The notes under the pieces are model-generated. The model did no database searches. It saw only the letters and a program-made list of their open reading frames with translations, and had not been told where the DNA came from. From Pandoraea commovens (lineage in GTDB: Bacteria > Pseudomonadota > Gammaproteobacteria > Burkholderiales > Burkholderiaceae): a stretch of 64,000 bases of DNA. Position 1 is the stretch's first letter, and the number at the start of each line of letters is the position of its first letter. This document shows positions 57,060 to 64,000 of the stretch, piece after piece. A program made the position numbers and the translations under genes. Where the stretch lies: NCBI RefSeq assembly GCF_902459615.1, contig NZ_CABPSA010000004.1, forward strand, positions 372,001 through 436,000, written 5' to 3'.

Positions 57060-58091
57060 TCACTCTTCCAGCAAGTCACCTTCCTCGCCCGGTTGATACA
57101 TGTGGTAATCGCCGGTGGCGTAGACACCCTTGTAAGCCGTCGACGATGCGGCTTCGGCATCTTCGTCGTCATGGGTCTCGATTGGATGCGTTTCCGCAAT
57201 GCGAAGCGACTCGCGGACCTGCGGCGGCTCGCATTCGGCGATCAGACGCAGCGCCTCGGCTTCGTCGTCCGCCACGACGTCGTAGGTGGTCACGAACTCA
57301 GGGGCGGGGCCATCCGGATCTTCGTCTTCCAGCGGCTCGTACCATTGACCTTCCACGATCAGATGCATCGCGCGGGCAGTGTCGGACTGTTCGTCGCGGG
57401 CGGCGCGCAGGGCCCACAGGGCGGCGTCGCTCCACTTGTAGAGTTGCACGGCTTCCAGCGCGGTCGCGAGCGCCTTGTCGTGGTCGCCGGACTGCTTGTA
57501 AGCGTGCGAGAGCTCGGCCAGCACGTCGGCCATCGAGACATTGCTGCCTTCTTCGTCGTGCTCCTGCGTGTGCAGTGCTTCGTACGTGGCGATGGCCGCC
57601 TTCGGCTCGCCCTGTGCGTTGAACAGGTGCATGCGAAGCGCGATGGCGTTTTCGATGAAGGCGCGTCCGGTCTGGGCGAGATACGGGCTTTCGAGCGTGC
57701 GGTCGAGGCGCGTCTGTGCGGCCGCGAAATCGCCCTGGCGGGTGAGGGCGTTGGCGTGATTGAAGTCGACGATGACGAGGTCTTCGTCCGGTGCGCAATT
57801 GCCTGCGGCCTCGTAGGCTTCGATGGCGGCGGGGAAGCGTCCGAGATCGGAGCGATAGTTGCCGAGCAACTGCCAGAGCAGCCAGACGCCGGGCGCGTGG
57901 GCGACACCGGCTTCGAGTACCGTCACTGCCTGTTCCATTTCGTCCATGTCGGCGTAGGCCATCGCCTGCACCTCATAGGCGCCCGAGTACTGCATCGACT
58001 CAAGCCGTTTGCCGATCTCCAGGGCCGTTTCGGGATCGCCGGCTTCCAGGTGGGCGAAGGCTTCCGCCATCAATTCGTCTTTCTCGGACAT
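57060..58091 (-). CDS. Tetratricopeptide-repeat protein of unknown function
   Basis: 343 residues from ATG 58091, with AAGGAG eight bases ahead; the frame is open to 58163. No signal peptide, so cytoplasmic. At least five helical TPR-like units from residue 1 to about 230 (AFAHLEAGDPETALEIG, LGNYRSDLGRFPAAIEAYE, LAELSHAYKQSGDHDKALAT). The C-terminus is strongly acidic (DEDPDGPAPE, HDDEDAEAAS). Probably a protein-interaction scaffold. Nothing nearby reveals the partner. Confidence 0.7.
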   Translation of the reverse strand: MSEKDELMAEAFAHLEAGDPETALEIGKRLESMQYSGAYEVQAMAYADMDEMEQAVTVLEAGVAHAPGVWLLWQLLGNYRSDLGRFPAAIEAYEAAGNCAPDEDLVIVDFNHANALTRQGDFAAAQTRLDRTLESPYLAQTGRAFIENAIALRMHLFNAQGEPKAAIATYEALHTQEHDEEGSNVSMADVLAELSHAYKQSGDHDKALATALEAVQLYKWSDAALWALRAARDEQSDTARAMHLIVEGQWYEPLEDEDPDGPAPEFVTTYDVVADDEAEALRLIAECEPPQVRESLRIAETHPIETHDDEDAEAASSTAYKGVYATGDYHMYQPGEEGDLLEE

Positions 58092-58268
58092 TGCAATTTC
58101 TCCTTCGGGAACTGCTTTGGGGGAAGGCGTACCGGCAGCGATCGCGCGGTATCGTCCCATCATATAACAGGCATCGTGACAGCCAGCATCGTCGCAGGGC
58201 GAGTCAACGCGTGGGCGGCACGGTGGGGTGTTCGGGGCAGGGGAGGCACGCGCCGTAGCGGTGCAATG

Positions 58269-58298
58269 AAAAAGCCGCGACGGGATGTCGCGGCTTTT
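58269..58298 (-). terminator. Terminator of rho
   Basis: AAAAAGCCGCGAC / GTCGCGGCTTTT (58269-58281 with 58287-58298); on the minus strand a 12-bp GC stem with TTTTT after it, about 30 bases beyond the rho stop. Confidence 0.85.
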
Positions 58299-58329
58299 CT
58301 CATGATGCGCGGGAGTGGGATCGTACCGA

Positions 58330-59592
58330 TCAGCCGCCGCGGCGCATCAGGTCGAAGAACTCGGCGTTGTTCTTCGTCTGCTTGATTTTGCCAAGCAGGA
58401 ATTCCATTGCTTCGGCTTCGTCCATATCGTAGATGAGCTTGCGCAGCACCCAGATCTTTTGCAGGATTTCCGGCTTGATCAGCAGTTCTTCGCGACGCGT
58501 ACCCGACTTGTTCAGGTTGATCGACGGATAGACGCGCTTTTCCGCCAGGCGACGCTCAAGGTGCACTTCCATGTTGCCCGTGCCCTTGAATTCTTCGTAG
58601 ATCACGTCGTCCATGCGGCTGCCGGTTTCGATCAGCGCCGTGGCGATGATCGTGAGCGAGCCACCTTCTTCGACGTTACGCGCCGCACCGAAGAAGCGCT
58701 TCGGGCGTTGCAGGGCGTTGGCGTCCACGCCGCCGGTCAGCACCTTGCCCGATGCCGGGATCACGGTGTTGTAGGCGCGGGCCAGACGCGTGATCGAGTC
58801 CAGCAGAATCACCACGTCTTCTTTCATTTCGATCAGGCGCTTGGCCTTCTCGATGACCATTTCCGCAACCTGAACGTGACGCGTGGCCGGTTCGTCGAAC
58901 GTCGACGCGATCACTTCGCCGCGCACCGAGCGCTGCATTTCCGTCACTTCTTCCGGGCGCTCGTCGATGAGCAGCACGAAGAGCTTGGCTTCCGGGTGAT
59001 TGGCCGTGATCGCGTGAGCGATGTGCTGGAGCATCACGGTCTTACCGGACTTCGGCGAAGCAACCAGCAGACCACGCTGGCCCTTGCCGATCGGGGCGAT
59101 CATGTCGATGATGCGGCCCGTCACGTTCTCTTCGCCGCGAATGTCGCGCTCAAGCAGCAGCGGCTTGTTCGGGTGCAGCGGCGTGAGGTTCTCGAACATG
59201 ATCTTATGTTTCGAGGCCTCAGGCGGGTGGCCGTTGACTTTGTCGACCTTCACCAGCGCGAAATAACGCTCGCCGTCTTTCGGCGTACGCACTTCCCCTT
59301 CGATCGTGTCGCCGGTATGCAGGTTGAAGCGGCGGATCTGCGACGGGCTGATATAGATATCGTCCGTGCTGGCCAGATACGACGTCTCGGGCGAGCGCAG
59401 GAAACCGAAGCCGTCCGGCAGCACTTCGAGCGTACCGTCGCCAAAGATGGTTTCGCCGGACTTTGCGCGCTTCTTAAGAATGGCGAACATCAGCTCCTGC
59501 TTGCGAAGGCGGTTGGCGTTCTCGATTTCGAGACCGTTCGCCATTTCTAGCAGCTCGGAGACGTGCTGGGACTTTAGTTCGGATAAATGCAT
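58330..59592 (-). CDS. rho: Transcription termination factor Rho
   Basis: 420 residues from ATG 59592 ([18 protein letters not shown]), same length as E. coli Rho (419). Hexameric RNA-dependent ATPase. N-terminal SAP-like domain, CSD-like RNA-binding domain with GFGFLRSP, Walker A in [13 protein letters not shown]-loop and secondary RNA site [18 protein letters not shown]. trxA upstream is the usual neighbour. A TATAAT promoter lies in the trxA-rho gap. Confidence 0.97.
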   Translation of the reverse strand: MHLSELKSQHVSELLEMANGLEIENANRLRKQELMFAILKKRAKSGETIFGDGTLEVLPDGFGFLRSPETSYLASTDDIYISPSQIRRFNLHTGDTIEGEVRTPKDGERYFALVKVDKVNGHPPEASKHKIMFENLTPLHPNKPLLLERDIRGEENVTGRIIDMIAPIGKGQRGLLVASPKSGKTVMLQHIAHAITANHPEAKLFVLLIDERPEEVTEMQRSVRGEVIASTFDEPATRHVQVAEMVIEKAKRLIEMKEDVVILLDSITRLARAYNTVIPASGKVLTGGVDANALQRPKRFFGAARNVEEGGSLTIIATALIETGSRMDDVIYEEFKGTGNMEVHLERRLAEKRVYPSINLNKSGTRREELLIKPEILQKIWVLRKLIYDMDEAEAMEFLLGKIKQTKNNAEFFDLMRRGG

Positions 59593-59678
59593 ACGGAGGT
59601 GCCGTCCGCTGGACGACAAGTGAATGATCAGGGAAAAGTGAGCGAACGCTCGAAGAACTTTGGGGTGCTTTTGGGCGG

Positions 59679-59706
59679 ATTATATAGCAAGCAGCGTCAG
59701 GCGCAA
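59679..59706 (-). promoter_or_regulatory. Sigma70 promoter for rho
   Basis: On the minus strand TTGCGC (59706-59701), spacer of 16 bases, TATAAT (59684-59679), about 90 bases before the rho start. A 9-bp inverted repeat CAAGCAGCG/CGCTGCTTG (59688-59696 with 59713-59721) overlaps the promoter. Confidence 0.6.
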
Positions 59707-59779
59707 GCACTGCGCTGCTTGAGCCCTGCCGGGGTGTCGCACTGTGGCGACAAAGGCCCCGGCACTTGTCATCGACGTT

Positions 59780-60106
59780 TTACAGATTGCCGTCGAGGAA
59801 CGAGGTCAGTTGCGACTTCGACAGGGCACCGACCTTCTGAGCGGCGACAGCGCCGTTCTTGAACAGGATCAGCGTCGGGATGCCGCGAATGCCGAACTTG
59901 GCCGGCACGCCCTGGTGCTCGTCCACGTTGATCTTGGCGATCTGCACTTTGTCGCCGTATTCCTTCGACACTTCGTCGAGGATCGGGGCGATCATCTTGC
60001 AGGGGCCGCACCATTCTGCCCAGAAGTCGAGCAGCACCGGCTTGTCGGATTTCAAAACGTCCGCGTCGAAGCTGGCGTCGGTGATGTGCTTGATAGTTTC
60101 GCTCAT
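59780..60106 (-). CDS. trxA: Thioredoxin
   Basis: 108 residues with the classic WCGPC active site ([17 protein letters not shown]) and cis-Pro loop GIPTLILF. Main cytoplasmic disulfide reductant. Conserved trxA-rho order. About 300 bases upstream on the same strand lies a divergent thioredoxin-like gene; the 60107-60402 gap should hold the trxA promoter, but no clear boxes were assigned. Confidence 0.97.
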   Translation of the reverse strand: MSETIKHITDASFDADVLKSDKPVLLDFWAEWCGPCKMIAPILDEVSKEYGDKVQIAKINVDEHQGVPAKFGIRGIPTLILFKNGAVAAQKVGALSKSQLTSFLDGNL

Positions 60107-60402
60107 GAGAATTGTTGCCTCGTCTGACTATTCGGAAACGTCCGATGAAAATGGCGCCATACGCCGCTTGTTTTCACCGACGCTGGAGATGTCACCCAGC
60201 TTTCGCGGGCGTGCATTCTCCATATGGAGGCTGCAATCGCGGGCTTCAATAGCGTTCGCCAATGCAGTTTGTGCTCATCTTAGCGGAAATTGCCAAGGCT
60301 TGCCCGAGGCGCGGCAAGTCATGACGTCGCGTGTGCTAACGCCGGGGAAGCGCCAGGGGCGGCGCATCGCGGCGTGCGTCGCCCGCGAAATCTACGGTCG
60401 AT

Positions 60403-60732
60403 TCAATTTTTCAGGACGTAGTCGATACTTTGTGACAACAGTTCAGGGGTTACCCCAGGCACATTCCAGACTTCTTTACCATCCTTGAAAAATACCGCGG
60501 TGGGTGTCGTTTGGATGCCAAGGTCGTTGGCGACGTTCTCGCATTCATTCAGATAGGCTTTGAGGAAGCGCGCGCTGTCGCAGTATTTGTTTGCGATTGC
60601 CTCGAATTCTGCGGCGAACTGTTTGTCCGCCGTGCTCGAACATTGTTCGAAACAAGCGACTGTCAGTTTGTCGGTCTCGATAATGAATGTTCTGAATTGT
60701 GCGAAATCACTAATGGTTGTGACGTTGTTCAT
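60403..60732 (-). CDS. Divergent thioredoxin-fold protein with CSST in place of CGPC
   Basis: 109 residues. Thioredoxin layout is intact: cis-Pro loop QTTPTAVFFKDGKEVW and C-terminal helix LLSQSIDYVLKN. The active-site position reads FEQCSSTADK, so the first Cys (Cys31) is kept but the resolving Cys is Thr34. That makes it a monothiol CxxT protein, unlikely to be an ordinary disulfide reductase. Base composition is lower in GC than trxA next door. The partner is unknown; it might trap mixed disulfides or act as a chaperone-like adaptor. Confidence 0.8.
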   Translation of the reverse strand: MNNVTTISDFAQFRTFIIETDKLTVACFEQCSSTADKQFAAEFEAIANKYCDSARFLKAYLNECENVANDLGIQTTPTAVFFKDGKEVWNVPGVTPELLSQSIDYVLKN

Positions 60733-60976
60733 AGGTGGTCAGCTCCGTTAAATTGCGGAAAAAGTGGACGCCATTTCGCGAGTCGCTGGCGTAACGTGGC
60801 CCTAAGGGTGTCGACACATGCTCCTCGGGGAGGCTGCAATAGCGTTGCGCGGTTGCATGTGCGAATGCAGTCCAATTTCATGCTAGAGGCTTGTTCGATG
60901 GGCTTTGGCCCGTTCCCTGATAACGGGAAATGGCTCGGCGCATGCGCGTTGCGTGTCGAAATTTGGCGTAATGGGC

Positions 60977-61005
60977 TTCTGTTGGAGAGTCCGTTCTGGT
61001 AGAAT
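60977..61005 (+). promoter_or_regulatory. Promoter of the SRP RNA gene
   Basis: TTCTGT (60977-60982), 17-base spacer, TAGAAT (61000-61005), with the predicted start at about 61012, the first base of the SRP RNA. Confidence 0.65.
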
Positions 61006-61012
61006 CTTTCCC

Positions 61013-61110
61013 TGACGGGCCTCCTCGCATGGTGGCGCGGCCAATCTGGTCAGGTCGGGAACGAAGCAGCCACAGCCGTTTTCTACCAGTGCCGAGGGTC
61101 AGGCTCGTCA
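61013..61110 (+). ncRNA. ffs: 4.5S signal recognition particle RNA
   Basis: Contains the universal SRP core GGTCAGGTCGGGAACGAAGC and AGCAGCCACAGCC with the apical loop, and the opposing strand AGTGCCGAGGGTCAGG. The ends pair (GACGGGCCT near 61014 with AGGCTCGTC at 61101-61109). Length is about 97 nt, the small bacterial type. It binds Ffh to target membrane proteins. Position upstream of dnaX is the usual one in Burkholderia relatives. Confidence 0.95.
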
Positions 61111-61423
61111 CCTACCTCCTTGTTTTATCGATGTTCCTCGCGCGTTCTGCGCACTCACGATTCCCCTTGAAGCCTCGTCGCGTTGCCCTCATTGTCCAGG
61201 GACGGGATGCGTTCGTCGTCGATATGCGCCAGGTCGTGGTGATGGCAGCGTTCGCCTCATCCCGCGTCTCGCGTGGTGTCGAAGGGCTTGGTAGAATCGC
61301 CCCACATTTTTTTCTATCGCAGCGATAGCCTGCCGAATCTGGCCGGAAAATCGTGCCCGATCGACGTCCGATCGGGCGTTGACATCGGTGCGGAAGCCCA
61401 ACGCCGAACTGTTACAATTTGGC
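61111..61423 (+). other. ffs-dnaX intergenic region
   Basis: 313 bases with no convincing ORF. GCCCGATC/GATCGGGC (61355-61362 with 61370-61377) forms an 8-bp hairpin. TAGAAT at 61293-61298 and TACAAT at 61413-61418 are -10-like; the latter ends only six bases before the dnaX ATG. Confidence 0.45.
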
Positions 61424-63349
61424 ATGACCTATCAAGTACTCGCGCGCAAATGGCGCCCCAAAGGCTTCTCGACCCTGGTGGGCCAGGAGCATGTCGTGCG
61501 TGCGTTGACGCACGCGCTCGAGCAACAGCGCCTGCATCACGCCTATCTGTTTACCGGCACGCGCGGCGTCGGCAAGACGACGCTTTCGCGCATTCTGGCC
61601 AAAGCGCTCAATTGCGAGACGGGGATTACGGCGGAACCTTGCGGCGTCTGTAAGGCGTGCAAGGCCATCGACGAAGGGCGCTTCGTCGATTACGTCGAAA
61701 TGGACGCGGCCTCGAACCGTGGCGTCGACGAAATGACGTCGCTACTCGAAAAGGCGGTCTACGCACCGGCGGACGCGCGCTTCAAGGTCTACATGATCGA
61801 CGAAGTGCACATGCTCACCGGGCACGCCTTTAATGCGATGCTCAAGACGCTCGAAGAACCGCCCGCGCACGTCAAATTCATTCTCGCGACGACCGATCCC
61901 CAGAAGATTCCGGTCACCGTGCTTTCCCGCTGTCTGCAATTCAATCTGAAGCAGATGCCGGCAGGGCATATCGTGTCGCACCTCACGAACATCCTCGGCG
62001 AAGAAGGGATCGAGAACGAACCGCAAGCGTTGCGCCTGCTCGCCAAAGCGGCGGGCGGCAGCATGCGCGATGCGCTATCGCTCACCGATCAGGCCATCGC
62101 TTACGCCGCCGGACCGCTCACCGAGACGGCCGTGCGCGGCATGCTCGGCGCGATCGACCAGAGCGTGCTGGTGCGTCTGCTCGACGCCCTCAAAGACGAG
62201 TCGCGCACAGATCTGCTCGCGATTGCCGACGAAATGGCCGAGCGCAGTTTCTCGTTCGCGTCGGGGCTGCAGGATCTCGGCAGCCTGCTCCACAAGATCG
62301 CACTGGCGCAATACGCGCCGCAGGCCGTGTCCGACGACTGGCCCGAAGCGGCGGACGTGCGACGTCTGGCCCAAGCGCTGTCGCCCGAAGCGGTTCAGCT
62401 CTATTACCAGATCGCCACGCGTGCGCGCGGCGAACTCGGCCTGGCACCCGACGAATACACCGGTTTCTCGATGGCGCTGTTGCGCATGGCGGCGTTCACG
62501 CCGTTGCTCGCGGGAGGCACGCTCGCCGAACCGCCGACGCCACAGGCCGCAGGTGCTGCGCGTGCGATGCCTGCGACCGCGTCGGCCGCGCCAGCGCCTT
62601 CGCGCACCCCGATGGGCGGCGAGTCGACGCCGCGCGCATCGGCCGCACCTGCAGCCACATCGGCACCGGCAGCACAACCGGAAGTGCGCCGCGCACCGGC
62701 CGCACGCACCAGTGCACCGACCGACGGTGCACCGATGTCGCCTGCACGTGCCGCGCTCGCTGCGCTGAACGCGGGACGCAAGGGCACGGCAGGGCGCGCC
62801 GGTGGCAGCACCAACGCCAATCGCGCTGGCACGGCACGCGCGTCGGACGAAGCACCGGCCGGTGCCGATCCGGAGCCCGAGCCTGCTGCATCTGCAGGCA
62901 CGTCAGCCGCAGCACCCACCCCGGCGGCGGCACCGCGCGCCTGCGTCTATCGCGAAGCCGACGGCGTCGCCCCGGTCTTTTCGGGCGAATGGCCAGCATT
63001 GGCCGCTGAAATCCCGGCACGGGGTCTCGCACAACAATTGGCCTTTCAGAGCGAATTGACGGAGGTGGCGGGGCGCGCCTTGCACTTGCGCGTGCCGTTG
63101 CGCCAACTGGCGGACGCGGCGACCACCGACAAACTGCGTCAGGTGCTCTCGGAGCATTTCGGCGACGACGTGCAACTGCACGTCGAACTGGGTCAGGTCG
63201 GCACCACCGCCGCTTCGCTGGCAGCGGAAGCGGCCGCGGCGCGGCAGCGGGCCGCCGAACAGGCGATTGCCGACGATCCGCTCATGCGTGAGCTGATCGA
63301 GGAATTCGACGCCCAGATCCTTCCGGGAAGCATTCGCCCGGTACAATAA
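61424..63349 (+). CDS. dnaX: DNA polymerase III subunits gamma/tau
   Basis: 641 residues from ATG 61424 (MTYQVLARKWRPKGFSTLVG); the frame is open to 61379. AAA+ clamp-loader motor: Walker A GTRGVGKTT at 45-53, zinc Cys at 64, 73, 76 and 79 as in E. coli, Walker B YMIDEVHML, and the SRC motif in LSRCLQFN. After residue 370 comes an Ala/Pro-rich linker and the tau C-terminal region. No slippery frameshift heptamer was seen, so gamma may not be made by frameshifting. Confidence 0.95.
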   Translation: MTYQVLARKWRPKGFSTLVGQEHVVRALTHALEQQRLHHAYLFTGTRGVGKTTLSRILAKALNCETGITAEPCGVCKACKAIDEGRFVDYVEMDAASNRGVDEMTSLLEKAVYAPADARFKVYMIDEVHMLTGHAFNAMLKTLEEPPAHVKFILATTDPQKIPVTVLSRCLQFNLKQMPAGHIVSHLTNILGEEGIENEPQALRLLAKAAGGSMRDALSLTDQAIAYAAGPLTETAVRGMLGAIDQSVLVRLLDALKDESRTDLLAIADEMAERSFSFASGLQDLGSLLHKIALAQYAPQAVSDDWPEAADVRRLAQALSPEAVQLYYQIATRARGELGLAPDEYTGFSMALLRMAAFTPLLAGGTLAEPPTPQAAGAARAMPATASAAPAPSRTPMGGESTPRASAAPAATSAPAAQPEVRRAPAARTSAPTDGAPMSPARAALAALNAGRKGTAGRAGGSTNANRAGTARASDEAPAGADPEPEPAASAGTSAAAPTPAAAPRACVYREADGVAPVFSGEWPALAAEIPARGLAQQLAFQSELTEVAGRALHLRVPLRQLADAATTDKLRQVLSEHFGDDVQLHVELGQVGTTAASLAAEAAAARQRAAEQAIADDPLMRELIEEFDAQILPGSIRPVQ

Positions 63350-63496
63350 GCAAGTTCGCTTTCGTAAATGGATGACGGATTTTCGAATCCTTATCCCTAA
63401 ACGCACGTTTGGTGTCTTCCTGTCGATCCGACAGGCCATGAACGCCCTGCGTGAAAGCACCCAACAGGCACCCCACACGATTTACTAGGAGTCAAG

Positions 63497-63823
63497 ATGC
63501 TGAAAGGAAACATCGCGGGTCTGATGAAACAGGCTCAGCAAATGCAGGAAAACATGAAGAAGGCGCAAGAACAGCTGGCTCAGATCGAAGTTGAGGGTCA
63601 GTCGGGCGCGGGTCTGGTGAAGGTCGTGATGACCTGTGCGAACGAAGCGCGTCGCGTGAGCATCGATCCGAGCCTGCTGGCCGACGACAAGGACATGCTG
63701 GAAGACCTCGTGACTGCGGCGATCAACGACGCCACTCGCAAGGCTAAAGCAACGGCTGAGGAAAAGATGGGCGGCCTGACCGCCGGTCTGCCGCTGCCGC
63801 CGGGCTTCAAGATGCCGTTCTGA
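63497..63823 (+). CDS. ybaB: YbaB/EbfC family nucleoid-associated protein
   Basis: 108 residues; start [20 protein letters not shown] with a Gln/Lys-rich first helix, typical of the tweezer-shaped DNA-binding dimers that associate with the nucleoid. End [10 protein letters not shown] is conserved. AGGAG lies six bases ahead of the ATG. The dnaX-ybaB-recR order is universal in Proteobacteria. Confidence 0.94.
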   Translation: MLKGNIAGLMKQAQQMQENMKKAQEQLAQIEVEGQSGAGLVKVVMTCANEARRVSIDPSLLADDKDMLEDLVTAAINDATRKAKATAEEKMGGLTAGLPLPPGFKMPF

Positions 63824-63857
63824 GCCTGACCGGTCAGCTTCCATAGAAAGACGACGC

Positions 63858-64000
63858 ATGCCCCAGCTCCAGCTCTCGAGCCTTCAGGAACTCGTCGACG
63901 CCTTGCGCGCGTTGCCGGGCGTCGGCCCGAAGTCCGCCCAACGTATCGCTTACCATCTGCTGCAACGTGACCGCAAAGGCGCGGTGCGGCTGGGCGAGGC
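63858..64000 (+). CDS. recR: Recombination protein RecR (5' part)
   Basis: First 47 codons, running off the window. [20 protein letters not shown] followed by [16 protein letters not shown], the helix-hairpin-helix motif of RecR, which works with RecF and RecO to load RecA at gaps. It starts 34 bases after ybaB. Confidence 0.92.
   Translation, partial: MPQLQLSSLQELVDALRALPGVGPKSAQRIAYHLLQRDRKGAVRLGE

Noticed and set aside
61424-63349. Programmed frameshift site in dnaX producing gamma
   Set aside because: No A-rich slippery heptamer with a downstream hairpin was seen near the expected position.

Overview
The window is a GC-rich, gene-dense chromosomal segment of a betaproteobacterium. Gene content and order (asd-fimV-truA-trpF-trpB-methyltransferase-trpA-accD-folC-dedD-cvpA-purF-metZ, and ffs-dnaX-ybaB-recR) fit Burkholderiaceae; Pandoraea is my best guess, by inference from proteins and synteny and not by a search. 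About 46 protein genes, one tRNA and the 4.5S SRP RNA are visible. Most of it is ordinary core genome.

Layout. 1-16.6 kb: end of asd, the polar hub protein FimV, pseudouridine synthase TruA, then a long co-oriented run for tryptophan (trpF, trpB, trpA, with a DNA methyltransferase between trpB and trpA), fatty acid (accD), folate (folC), division/envelope (SPOR protein, cvpA), purine (purF), methionine (metZ) and histidine (hisC) synthesis. 16.7-21.3 kb: four minus-strand genes (MFS exporter, phosphoethanolamine transferase, csaA, AraC regulator). 21.6-25.6 kb: alkanesulfonate operon ssuEDCBF without ssuA. 25.8-39 kb: gltX, suhB, trmJ, cysE, lpxH, two cyclophilins, a TPR protein, cysS, a DNA glycosylase with a histone-H1-like tail, accA and tilS. 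39-43 kb: a 100-bp tandem repeat, lysC, tRNA-Ser(GCU), an FKBP and an MdfA-like exporter. 43.4-46.3 kb: a visibly lower-GC island coding for a toluene-monooxygenase-type diiron hydroxylase. 46.4-57 kb: lpxO-like gene, yejABEF peptide importer, NlpC/P60 hydrolase, patatin lipoprotein and a Fur-box-preceded iron-binding protein. 57-64 kb: TPR protein, rho, trxA, a divergent thioredoxin, ffs, dnaX, ybaB and the start of recR.

Two things stand out. First, the diiron hydroxylase locus keeps the alpha, gamma and beta subunits (tmoA, tmoB and tmoE equivalents), with all six iron ligands at the same residue numbers as toluene 4-monooxygenase. It has no ferredoxin, effector or reductase gene. A stub of about 23 codons of the ferredoxin gene survives between tmoB and tmoE, so the operon looks internally deleted and now encodes a bare oxygenase core with an altered active-site pocket. 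Second, the leader of metZ carries what I read as a SAM-II (SAM-alpha) riboswitch. It is followed by an intrinsic terminator, and the conserved 3' strand of the aptamer can pair with the 5' arm of that terminator, giving a complete transcriptional OFF-switch model.

Lesser points are the orphan methyltransferase inside the trp genes, the missing ssuA, a heptamer repeat before trmJ, several genes whose leaders contain a terminator, a thioredoxin with a CSST active site, and an iron-binding protein with tandem Fur boxes but no permease beside it.
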